From an uncultured Parabacteroides sp. (GTDB lineage Bacteria > Bacteroidota > Bacteroidia > Bacteroidales > Tannerellaceae), in contig CAAGLQ010000231.1 in assembly GCA_900770835.1 (NCBI GenBank), positions 1 through 11,838 of the forward strand: 11,838 bases of DNA, read 5' to 3'. Position 1 is the first letter of the stretch. Each line of letters opens with the position of its first letter. Shown here in pieces: positions 1 through 6,109 of the stretch. The position numbers were made by a program, and so were the translations under genes. The notes beneath the pieces are model-generated. The model was not told the DNA's origin and did not search any database. It saw nothing but the letters and a program-made list of their open reading frames with translations.

Positions 1-120
1 CTCTTCCTCTACTGTTCCTCTAAACCAAACTCGGTGGAGCTCTAATAAGAGAGTAGAGATGTAAGCTTGCTGTTTCGGAGGAACATAAGAGTAGCGTCGG
101 AGGAGCAGTAGCGTTAAAAG
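1..120. repeat. Direct repeat copy 1, upstream of the Abi gene; structured
   Basis: This segment matches 1195-1314 at 117 of 120 positions (differences at 10, 15 and 81), in the same orientation and 1194 bp apart. It may extend left beyond the window. Identity stops on the right just after GTTAAAAG (113-120). The unit can fold: 9-21 pairs with 99-111 (13 bp including two G-U pairs), closing a region with a CTCT-AATA-AGAG hairpin (40-51) and a hairpin of 71-76 with 80-85. It has no convincing ORF and no Bacteroidetes promoter inside it. It could be a structured RNA gene, a MITE-like or cassette-type recombination element, or a duplication that arose with insertion of the Abi gene. The repeat itself is certain; its nature is not. 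Confidence 0.9.
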
Positions 121-151
121 GAGCCTCAATATACCTATTTGTCGAGTTTCT

Positions 152-183
152 CTTGGTAGATTAAAAACAATAGATTACTTTTG
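152..183 (+). promoter_or_regulatory. Bacteroidetes-type promoter of the Abi gene
   Basis: An exact TAnnTTTG -7 element (TACTTTTG, 176-183) is preceded by CTTG at 152-155 with a 20-bp spacer, close to the TTTG -33 element expected for the Bacteroidetes primary sigma factor. Transcription would start about 6-8 bases after 183. The possible TTG start codon at 181 lies inside this element, which argues for translation from ATG 244. Confidence 0.6.
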
Positions 184-243
184 TACCAACAAATCCCGCC
201 CGCTTCCCGTAAGATTAGCGTACCCAGCGGGACATTTTTATTT

Positions 244-1143
244 ATGGGAGTTAGATACACGCATCAAGCCATAACCACAGAGCGGCAAATTGGCATTCTC
301 AAAGAAAGAGGATTACTCATTGAGGATGTTGAACAAGCTATTGAAGTTCTTGACACCATCAGTTATTTCCGTCTTGCAGGTTATTGGCGGCACTTTGAAA
401 CCGACCGTTCCACTCACCTATTCAGAGAAGGCAGTAGTTTTACTGATATTATAGACCTTTATTCTTTTGACAAAGAGCTTCGGGCCTTACTGTTCACCGC
501 CATCCAAACGATTGAGATTTCCGTTCGTACAAAAATAATTAAGCACTTCGCCCTTGAATTTGGAGCGTTTTGGTTTATGGACGAAAACCACGCCTCCAAT
601 AAGACACGTTTTACAGCCAATTTAGCTGCCATCCGCAAGGAGGTATCTCGCTCGCATGACGATTTCATCACTGAGCATTTTCGTAAATACAGTGTACCCG
701 ATCTACCTCCTGTGTGGAAAACATTAGAGGTAATCTCAATGGGTACACTTTCTAAACTCTATGCTAATTTTTCGGATGCCACCGCAAAACATGCAGTAGC
801 GAGAGAGTTCGGTTTAAACCATCACAAATTTTTGAGAAGTTGGTTAGAATGCCTTGCCGTGCTTCGTAATTGTTGCGCCCACCATTCAAGACTATCCAAC
901 CGCGTCTTTCCTATCAAGCCAATGATGCCAAAGCGTATGCCTAACACGTGGATTACGGATTTCTCGTTTCGAGAACAAACTCTTTATCCACACCTGTGCT
1001 ATGTGACGTATTGGCTTAACGCCATTGCTACTAATAATACTCTTGTTGCTGACTTAAAGCAACTTTTGTCGAAACACCCATCAGTACAAACTCATTTATT
1101 AGGCTTTCCTCATAATTGGAAACAAGAGCCTTTGTGGAGGTAA
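244..1143 (+). CDS. Abi_2 family (AbiD/AbiF-like) abortive infection protein
   Basis: This 299-residue protein has the layout of the Abi_2 family, whose members act in phage defence or as toxins, probably as HEPN RNases. Family-type blocks are visible in order: an N-terminal RQIGILKERGL segment (14-24), ISYFRLAGYW (39-48), a helix with IEISVRTKI (90-98), PPVWKTLEVISMGTLSKLY (155-173), the HEPN-like R-x4-H motif RNCCAHH (208-214; R208, N209, H213), and a C-terminal GFPHNW...PLW ending (287-298). R95-x5-H101 also fits the loose R-x4-6-H pattern, but its role is unknown. The reading frame extends up to a TTG at 181, but that codon lies in the promoter, and family homology begins near ATG 244. 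The protein has no signal peptide or membrane segment, so it is cytosolic. It is flanked by two copies of a folded repeat. AbiF relatives have been reported to work with a non-coding RNA antitoxin, so an RNA partner is possible here. Confidence 0.88.
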   Translation: MGVRYTHQAITTERQIGILKERGLLIEDVEQAIEVLDTISYFRLAGYWRHFETDRSTHLFREGSSFTDIIDLYSFDKELRALLFTAIQTIEISVRTKIIKHFALEFGAFWFMDENHASNKTRFTANLAAIRKEVSRSHDDFITEHFRKYSVPDLPPVWKTLEVISMGTLSKLYANFSDATAKHAVAREFGLNHHKFLRSWLECLAVLRNCCAHHSRLSNRVFPIKPMMPKRMPNTWITDFSFREQTLYPHLCYVTYWLNAIATNNTLVADLKQLLSKHPSVQTHLLGFPHNWKQEPLWR

Positions 1144-1157
1144 ACAATTAACCTCCA
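1135..1157 (+). other. Hairpin at the end of the Abi gene
   Basis: TGGAGGT (1135-1141) and ACCTCCA (1151-1157) form a perfect 7-bp inverted repeat around a 9-base loop, spanning the stop codon at 1141-1143. No T-run follows, so it is a weak terminator candidate. It could instead stabilise the 3' end of the mRNA. Confidence 0.35.
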
Positions 1158-1194
1158 TAAACCCGTCAAAGAACCTAACTTATACGTTCCTCCG

Positions 1195-1314
1195 CTCTTC
1201 CTCCACTGCTCCTCTAAACCAAACTCGGTGGAGCTCTAATAAGAGAGTAGAGATGTAAGCTTGCTGTTTCGGAGAAACATAAGAGTAGCGTCGGAGGAGC
1301 AGTAGCGTTAAAAG
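1195..1314. repeat. Direct repeat copy 2, downstream of the Abi gene; structured
   Basis: This is the second copy of 1-120. The substitutions are at 1204 (T to C), 1209 (T to C) and 1275 (G to A). In the predicted fold, the change at 1209 turns a U-G pair into C-G and the change at 1275 turns U-G into U-A, so both keep pairing; 1204 loses one pair near the stem end. Similarity ends after GTTAAAAG (1307-1314). The 5' boundary cannot be set, because copy 1 is cut by the window. An ACCTAAC lies at 1173-1179, 15 bases before the aligned start. No third copy was seen elsewhere in the window. Confidence 0.9.
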
Positions 1315-1349
1315 AAAGCCCGGACACGATGCTCACTCATATTTCTATG

Positions 1350-1357
1350 TATATTTG
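1350..1357 (+). promoter_or_regulatory. -7 promoter element upstream of the lipoprotein gene
   Basis: TATATTTG matches TAnnTTTG exactly. No clear TTTG -33 element is present. It would give a leader of about 75 bases before ATG 1439. The inverted hexamers GGACAC (1322-1327) and GTGTCC (1361-1366) bracket the element and could be an operator, but this is weak. The upstream open frame (from 1355) starts inside this element, so it is not the likely start. Confidence 0.5.
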
Positions 1358-1438
1358 CGGTGTCCCGCACAGATCGTTCAACCTCAAGGGAGGCTGGACA
1401 GGAAGGAAAACAAGACATATAAACAATTAAACAATAAT

Positions 1439-2074
1439 ATGAAACGTAGCTTAGGTATTCTGTTATTTACAATGTTTTTCATGACTCTGTTATCAAGTTG
1501 TGAAAAAACGGAGCTTCTAAAGCATAAGACTGTCTATGGAGAAGCGACTATAAATAATAAAGCATTATTTCAATACACGACAATTGGTGAAGGGCTATCT
1601 AACAAATACTGGTTTCTTCCATTAGGGTTTGATAACCATTTTATAATCAAAGAAGGTGTATGTTACCTTCAAATGTTTCTGCGGGATTGTGAAGAAAAGG
1701 ATGCAGAGAATTTTTGGTTAATCTTGATTGGATGCCGTGCTGATGAGCATTTTCCTATCATTGGCAAAGAATATAAGATAGTTGTTCAGCATCAAGTTGA
1801 TTTGGGTAATATCCATAACTCTTTCTATTGGAGTGGGAAACTCAGCGATTTCTTTTCTGACAACCCTGAATCAGAGTCCTACGGCATCGCTGGATTAAGC
1901 ATATCTCCTTCCCATGAAGAATTTATACCCTTAGATGGATCAATACAATTCTTGAAAGGAGATGCAGAGTCAGGTGAGTATTCCATTTCATACAATCTTA
2001 GAAACGAGGATCATGCTGCTGAGACATACCGTATTATGGGGAATTTTAATGGTAAACTCAAAAATGTTAATTAG
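1439..2074 (+). CDS. Putative lipoprotein of unknown function
   Basis: From ATG 1439 the protein has 211 residues. The first 21 are a lipoprotein signal: Lys-Arg, a hydrophobic stretch, and a lipobox LSSC with C21 as the lipidated residue, followed by E-K, so export to the cell surface is possible. The mature part is rich in aromatic residues and looks beta-strand-rich. Near the end, a GSIQFLKGD...GEYSISYNL...YRIMGNFNGKL pattern (roughly 180-208) resembles the closing strands of small Bacteroidales beta-rich lipoproteins. I recognise no catalytic motif. The open frame extends 28 codons upstream, but that part overlaps the -7 promoter element and lacks signal character. The gene is AT-rich like its neighbours in the left third of the window and lies just after repeat copy 2. 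Its function is unknown. Confidence 0.75.
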   Translation: MKRSLGILLFTMFFMTLLSSCEKTELLKHKTVYGEATINNKALFQYTTIGEGLSNKYWFLPLGFDNHFIIKEGVCYLQMFLRDCEEKDAENFWLILIGCRADEHFPIIGKEYKIVVQHQVDLGNIHNSFYWSGKLSDFFSDNPESESYGIAGLSISPSHEEFIPLDGSIQFLKGDAESGEYSISYNLRNEDHAAETYRIMGNFNGKLKNVN

Positions 2075-2131
2075 AAATGAACCTGTTATTCTTTGTACCT
2101 ATAGCTTAAATATAATAACAATATTCAGAAC

Positions 2132-2509
2132 ATGAAAAAATTGATTATCCTGCTGACCATGTGCTGCTTATCCTATGCAGCTATCTATGCAGAAGATGAC
2201 GTGAAGGTAGTTATCCCAACAAACAAAAGCACAAATTATGCACTTTACCCTGCTATAACTGGAGTTTTTCTTAGGCTTGACACAAGAGATGGGACAATCC
2301 TTGCTGTTTTGCCATCAAACCCACAGAAAAACCGAGTGCTTAATGCTGAACCTCTTGTGCTTGACAAAATACCTGGACGTTTTGAGCTATATCCGACAGA
2401 CAGCAGTTGGGTTTGGTTGCTGTTTGACACAGATACCGGTGATATGTGGCAGTTGAGATGGAGCGAGAAAAAGAATACGCTATCAAAAATCCCCGTCAAA
2501 GAGCAATAA
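2132..2509 (+). CDS. Small secreted protein with internal duplication, unknown function
   Basis: This 125-residue protein begins with a signal peptide (Lys-Lys, then a hydrophobic core) with probable cleavage after YA-20, leaving about 105 residues in the periplasm or outside. The mature part contains two related blocks. The first runs from ALYP (37-40) through FLRLDTRDGTILAVL (46-60); the second from ELYP (85-88) through WLLFDTDTGDMWQLR (95-109). They share L-Y-P, D-T and an invariant Gly, with a one-residue length difference. This LYP plus LDTxxGxxWxV pattern recurs in many Bacteroides hypothetical proteins, so the family is familiar but its function is not. The gene starts 57 bases after the lipoprotein gene and may be co-transcribed. 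It ends just before a hairpin-forming repeat array facing a convergent gene. Confidence 0.75.
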   Translation: MKKLIILLTMCCLSYAAIYAEDDVKVVIPTNKSTNYALYPAITGVFLRLDTRDGTILAVLPSNPQKNRVLNAEPLVLDKIPGRFELYPTDSSWVWLLFDTDTGDMWQLRWSEKKNTLSKIPVKEQ

Positions 2510-2510
2510 G

Positions 2511-2556
2511 CCTTTGAAAAAACATTGCCCATCGCCTGCGAAAACGATGGGCAACG
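2511..2556. terminator. Hairpin in the convergent intergenic region, candidate terminator
   Basis: CATTGCCCATCG (2523-2534) and CGATGGGCAACG (2545-2556) pair with one mismatch around a 10-base loop, just after the stop codon at 2507-2509. The left arm belongs to an inverted copy of the 22-bp unit found next to it (2511-2532). An A-run before the stem and A-rich sequence after it could support termination, the A-run giving U-rich RNA on the minus strand. Confidence 0.45.
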
Positions 2557-2678
2557 AAATAAAAAATCATCGGCAATGTTTGAAAAAATTACGGGCAACG
2601 TTTTCCAAAATGATGGGCAATGTTTTGGAAAACTATGGGCAATGCTTTTCAAGCCTACCCGCAATGCTATTTTCAAGT
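2511..2678. repeat. Array of 22-bp repeats: one inverted unit plus six direct units
   Basis: Six degenerate direct units of exactly 22 bp start at 2547, 2569, 2591, 2613, 2635 and 2657, around a form like ATGGGCAATGTTTT followed by eight variable bases. A seventh unit in reverse orientation lies at 2511-2532, separated by 14 bp. Units at 2591 and 2613 create a perfect 11-bp inverted repeat, GTTTTCCAAAA (2600-2610) with TTTTGGAAAAC (2623-2633). Because 22 is not a multiple of 3, the array does not encode a repeated peptide. It fills the gap between two convergent genes and may act in termination from both sides or as a protein-binding array. Its function is not known. Confidence 0.85.
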
Positions 2679-2695
2679 AAGACAAGACCTTTTAT

Positions 2696-4753
2696 TCAAT
2701 AGGAAAAGGTATAGTTGAAACCGGCCTTAAACCAGAAACCGGGTTGCGGGATATTGCCTAAGTCATAATAGGTGGCATCGAACAGATTGTTCAACTCGGC
2801 ATACAGATTAAGCGCCTTATGCCGCCAATTGAGTTTCAGATCAACCACGCAATAGGGCGCGTAAGGCTCTTCGTAAGCCGGCTTTTGTGCCTCATATTTC
2901 GTATAGCTCCCTGCCCGATCTTGCCAGCGCAGATACCACGATGCGGAGAAACCTCGCCAGATGGCGTGATTTAGATGTGCCGTGAACTTATGACGCAAAT
3001 AATCCAAGGCATAGTTGGAAATGTAATCCGCGCTCTCCTTCTTCTGATGAATATAGGCATAGCCCAACTCCACCTTCCGCACGAAACAGTTTCCGCCCAT
3101 CCACTCCGTAGGCATGAGGCTGACATTGGTCTCCACACCCATGTTATCCACCTCCGTCAGGTTGCGACTCTCCCACAGATCGTCGGGATTTTGCTTCACC
3201 CAGTCGATCATGTTCTTGCCTTTCCGATAGAATCCAGCCACATGCGCACGGAGGAAATAGGTGCCATACTTCACACCCAGCTCAAAGGCCTCGCTCTCCT
3301 CCGGCTTCAAATCAGGATTGCCAATATTGGTCTTGCTGGAATAGAAAAGATCCGTGAAGGTAGGCATACGCAACGCCCGGTTCCAGCTACCATAAAGTCG
3401 GAAATTATCGGCGAAACGCCAGCTGGCATCCACACCGGGATAGAACCGCACGCCTTGGTTCAAGGCGGAATTATAATTGGCCAACACACCTACAGAAAGC
3501 GTGAATTGGTTGAGCAACACATTGTGTTCCAAGAAATAGCTGATATTGCTCCGGCTGTAACTCTTGGTGTATTGTCCCTCTTTCTCGAAAGGCACATCCT
3601 GCGGCTCTTTCATCTCATTGCCCAAGACATTGCTTCGCACACCCTCGCTACGGAACTCCACGCCCATACTGGTGGTACCTAAGCTCCAAGTCGTAGCCGC
3701 ATTCAAATTGGTGCCAAACACCTGTGTCTCGTGGTAGTTATGCCCGGTGTACCATGAGTCGGGATTACTGCGGAAGAGCTCGAATCGATCTGTGTGACGG
3801 GTCCAATACACTTTGGGTGTGAAACGGATCTTTCCCTTGGTCTCCCCTCCCGCTGAGAGGAAGAAACGACGGGTCTTGTCGTACTGATTCGGATAGGCAG
3901 CCGAATAGAAACTGTTCGCACCATAGCCTTTGTCGTTGTAACCCGCTTGGAATTGGAAATCGGCCTCCCGGCTCCTCACCTGCGATTGCCAGAAAAGATT
4001 CAATTGCTTAAAGTCGGTATTGTCGGTATAACCTCCGGAATGCGCATAGCCGGCTGAAAAGCGTTGGCCAAATGAACCCGCCGCATGATCAATGCCCGCC
4101 TCCACCTTCCAAAGCTTATGCATACCGGCATAATTGTCGGTCGAAATCGTATTGGATTGGCTGCTCTTTGTAATGATATTGATCGCTCCCGCAAAAGCGC
4201 TGGCTCCAAAGATACGGGAGGAAGGCCCCGAGATGATCTCAATCCGTTCGATATCCGAAAGATTGACTGGAATATCGAAACTGTAATGGCCTGTTTGAGG
4301 ATTGGATAGGTTGATGCCATTGAGGAGCACCGCAATCTGGTCGAACGTACCTCCACGAATAGAGATATCTGCCTGTGTTCCTCCTTCGCCTCGCTGACGG
4401 ACATCCACGCCAGCGGCATACTCTAAAAGATCCTGGATACTGGTGACAGGGGCCGCCGCAATCTCCTGGGCGGGAATGACCGTCACAATCTTGGTCGCTT
4501 GGTTGAGTGCGATAGGCGCACGAGAGGCGGTTACCTCCACCTCCTCCAAATCGACCTGGGTGGAGGCACCTTGTTGCGTCTGCTCCACCTGCTTTTGCAC
4601 TTGCGCATTCGCAGGCAAAGCAAAAAGCAGGGTCGATGCGCTCACCACACCCATGTTGATGACTTTGTGCATACTGCGGAAAACCGAATAGTTCCGACGC
4701 TCGAAACGACGGAAACGAACGACCTCCTTAGCTGCTGGTTTCCAATTTTTCAT
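2696..4753 (-). CDS. TonB-dependent outer-membrane receptor (BtuB-like size)
   Basis: This 685-residue protein imports a ligand across the outer membrane using TonB energy. An arginine-rich leader, RFRRFERRNYSVF (13-25), is typical of Bacteroidetes TonB receptors and supports the start at 4753. A signal peptide follows, with probable cleavage after PANA-50. A TonB-box-like DLEEVEVTASR (68-78) precedes the plug domain (about 80-195, including ISIRGG, LLNGI, DIERIEIISGP and GAINIITK). The rest is a beta-barrel ending in an aromatic Tyr. It lacks the carboxypeptidase-like N-domain of SusC proteins, and no susD gene is adjacent. Its start codon directly abuts the stop codon of the NamZ gene, so the two are co-transcribed and probably translationally coupled. 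The substrate is unknown; the neighbour suggests peptidoglycan fragments. No cobalamin riboswitch is visible, so a B12 role is not supported. Confidence 0.9.
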   Translation of the reverse strand: MKNWKPAAKEVVRFRRFERRNYSVFRSMHKVINMGVVSASTLLFALPANAQVQKQVEQTQQGASTQVDLEEVEVTASRAPIALNQATKIVTVIPAQEIAAAPVTSIQDLLEYAAGVDVRQRGEGGTQADISIRGGTFDQIAVLLNGINLSNPQTGHYSFDIPVNLSDIERIEIISGPSSRIFGASAFAGAINIITKSSQSNTISTDNYAGMHKLWKVEAGIDHAAGSFGQRFSAGYAHSGGYTDNTDFKQLNLFWQSQVRSREADFQFQAGYNDKGYGANSFYSAAYPNQYDKTRRFFLSAGGETKGKIRFTPKVYWTRHTDRFELFRSNPDSWYTGHNYHETQVFGTNLNAATTWSLGTTSMGVEFRSEGVRSNVLGNEMKEPQDVPFEKEGQYTKSYSRSNISYFLEHNVLLNQFTLSVGVLANYNSALNQGVRFYPGVDASWRFADNFRLYGSWNRALRMPTFTDLFYSSKTNIGNPDLKPEESEAFELGVKYGTYFLRAHVAGFYRKGKNMIDWVKQNPDDLWESRNLTEVDNMGVETNVSLMPTEWMGGNCFVRKVELGYAYIHQKKESADYISNYALDYLRHKFTAHLNHAIWRGFSASWYLRWQDRAGSYTKYEAQKPAYEEPYAPYCVVDLKLNWRHKALNLYAELNNLFDATYYDLGNIPQPGFWFKAGFNYTFSY

Positions 4754-5980
4754 TTACTTTTTATTTGAATTTGATTGCGTGGGATAATCCGGATAGAGCA
4801 GATATTTCTTACGCATCTGCTTGTATGTCTCCAACTCTGGTTGCCAGCTGGCTCGGATCTCCTCCTCCGTCAAACCTCGCACGATCTGAAAACGGAGTTG
4901 CTTCGTGCCGGCCAGCAGGTCGAACCATTGCGGACGGGAGAAGAAAAAGGCTTTCTGGTCGCCCGACTTCTCATAGAACTCCAAGAAGAAACGCAAGGTC
5001 AGTCCTCCCTCAAAGGGTAACTCCCGTAAATCCACACCATAGCAAAGCTTATCTTTCTGCAACGGATTGGTATCGAAGCCTGGCAACGAGGTAGGCGTAA
5101 AGGTAAAATCACCATATTTCGGATCGGGATAACCTAACACCTGGAAAGGGAAATAGGTGCCACGACCTACACTGACATTTGTTGCCTCAAAGAAGCAGAG
5201 CGAAGGATAGAGCCGAATGGCTTGGTCATTCGAGAGGTTAGGCGACGGCTTCACCGGCAACCAATAGGGATCACCATGTTTCCAGTTCTCCATTTTCACG
5301 ATCTTCAACTGGCAAGTGTCGGGCGTACTCTTCAGCCATCCCTCCTTATTGATCATCCAAGCCAACTCGCCCACCGTCAAGCCATGCAAGATAGGAAGCG
5401 GATCCACACCCACAAAACTCTCAAAGCCCGGTTGGCGAATAGGGCCATCAACAAAGTCGTTCGGATTAGGACGATCGAGCACAATGAACTGCTTATGATG
5501 CTCCGCACAGGCCTCCATCACATAGTGCATTGTACTGATGTAGGTATAAAAACGGGCACCCACATCTTGAATATCAAACACGACCACATCTATATCGGCC
5601 AACTGTTCAGCTGTCGGTTTCTTGTTTTTTCCATAGATAGAAATGATGGGGATCCCGGTCTTCACGTCACGACTGTCTTTGATCTCAGCTCCGGCATCTC
5701 CCGTTCCTCGGAAACCATGTTCCGGAGCGAATACCTTATGCACGTCTATGCCTTTCGCCAGCAAAGCATCCAAGAGATGCGTTTGCGTTTTCTCCAAGAT
5801 TGAGGTCTGATTAACAACCAACCCGACTCGTTTTCCCTGCAACAAACGAACCACGACCTCCATGCGTTCAGCGCCCAGCCGAAATTCTCCACCTTCAGCG
5901 AAGGCTAAAACAGCCATACAGCTCCAACCTATCCATGCGATAAACAGCCGTTTCAGGAACGATAAACCTACCTTTTCCAT
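4754..5980 (-). CDS. namZ: Exo-beta-N-acetylmuramidase NamZ homologue (DUF1343, GH171)
   Basis: This 408-residue exported protein belongs to the DUF1343/YbbC family. Characterised members (NamZ of Bacillus subtilis and Tannerella forsythia) remove terminal N-acetylmuramic acid from peptidoglycan fragments. Residues 1-28 form a signal peptide ending LAFA. Family blocks are clear: GLVVNQTS (53-60), FAPEHGFRG (84-92; E87 is the conserved, probably catalytic Glu), FDIQDVGARFYTY (135-147), LDRPNP (168-173), KPSPNL (244-249), and EATNVSVGRGT (265-275). The length is normal for the family. The protein probably acts in the periplasm. The gene is transcribed from a promoter in the divergent region upstream, and its stop codon is followed at once by the start of the TonB receptor gene. 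This pairing suggests a role in recycling or scavenging muropeptides. The family assignment is strong; the exact substrate is inferred. Confidence 0.92.
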   Translation of the reverse strand: MEKVGLSFLKRLFIAWIGWSCMAVLAFAEGGEFRLGAERMEVVVRLLQGKRVGLVVNQTSILEKTQTHLLDALLAKGIDVHKVFAPEHGFRGTGDAGAEIKDSRDVKTGIPIISIYGKNKKPTAEQLADIDVVVFDIQDVGARFYTYISTMHYVMEACAEHHKQFIVLDRPNPNDFVDGPIRQPGFESFVGVDPLPILHGLTVGELAWMINKEGWLKSTPDTCQLKIVKMENWKHGDPYWLPVKPSPNLSNDQAIRLYPSLCFFEATNVSVGRGTYFPFQVLGYPDPKYGDFTFTPTSLPGFDTNPLQKDKLCYGVDLRELPFEGGLTLRFFLEFYEKSGDQKAFFFSRPQWFDLLAGTKQLRFQIVRGLTEEEIRASWQPELETYKQMRKKYLLYPDYPTQSNSNKK

Positions 5981-6046
5981 GTTGTAAACCTATATTTAAT
6001 GGCCTGAAAACTCACTCTTCATGAGTCTCAACCCGTTATTTTGCCG

Positions 6047-6054
6047 CAAAAGTA
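6047..6054 (-). promoter_or_regulatory. -7 promoter element of the namZ/TonB receptor operon
   Basis: On the minus strand this reads TACTTTTG, an exact TAnnTTTG, followed by CGGCAAAAT, a context common at Bacteroides starts. It predicts a leader of about 60 bases before ATG 5980. No good -33 element is seen. It lies 23 bp from the oppositely oriented element at 6078-6085. Confidence 0.6.
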
Positions 6055-6077
6055 CGAAATGTTTTCACAGAATTTTA

Positions 6078-6085
6078 TACTTTTG
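6078..6085 (+). promoter_or_regulatory. -7 promoter element of the S9 peptidase operon
   Basis: TACTTTTG matches TAnnTTTG exactly. It implies a short leader of roughly 20 bases before ATG 6110. No canonical -33 TTTG is at the right distance. The upstream half of this promoter overlaps the namZ promoter, so the two may exclude each other. Confidence 0.55.
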
Positions 6086-6109
6086 GGGCGAATTTGACAA
6101 CGAAACTAT

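Noticed and set aside
181..243. Longer N-terminus of the Abi protein from a TTG codon
   Set aside because: The TTG is part of an exact TAnnTTTG promoter element, and family-like sequence starts only near ATG 244.
1..1314. Insertion sequence or composite transposon around the Abi gene
   Set aside because: No transposase-like ORF is present and the repeats contain none. A non-autonomous mobile unit is still possible.
1..1314. CRISPR array
   Set aside because: There are only two copies, over 1 kb apart, each far longer than a CRISPR repeat, with a gene between them.
1355..1438. Longer N-terminus of the lipoprotein
   Set aside because: It overlaps the -7 element at 1350-1357 and would bury the lipoprotein signal peptide inside the protein.
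2514..2702. Small plus-strand ORF of 62 codons, and an opposing minus-strand ORF at 2245-2685
   Set aside because: Both run through the 22-bp repeat array; the period shifts the frame and neither product looks protein-like or has a supported start.
2975..3682. Plus-strand ORF of 235 codons inside the TonB receptor gene
   Set aside because: It is antisense to a well-supported receptor and its translation is His/Ile-rich without family features.
5981..6109. Cobalamin riboswitch controlling the BtuB-sized receptor
   Set aside because: The leader is only about 60 bases and shows no B12-box or the needed multi-helix structure.
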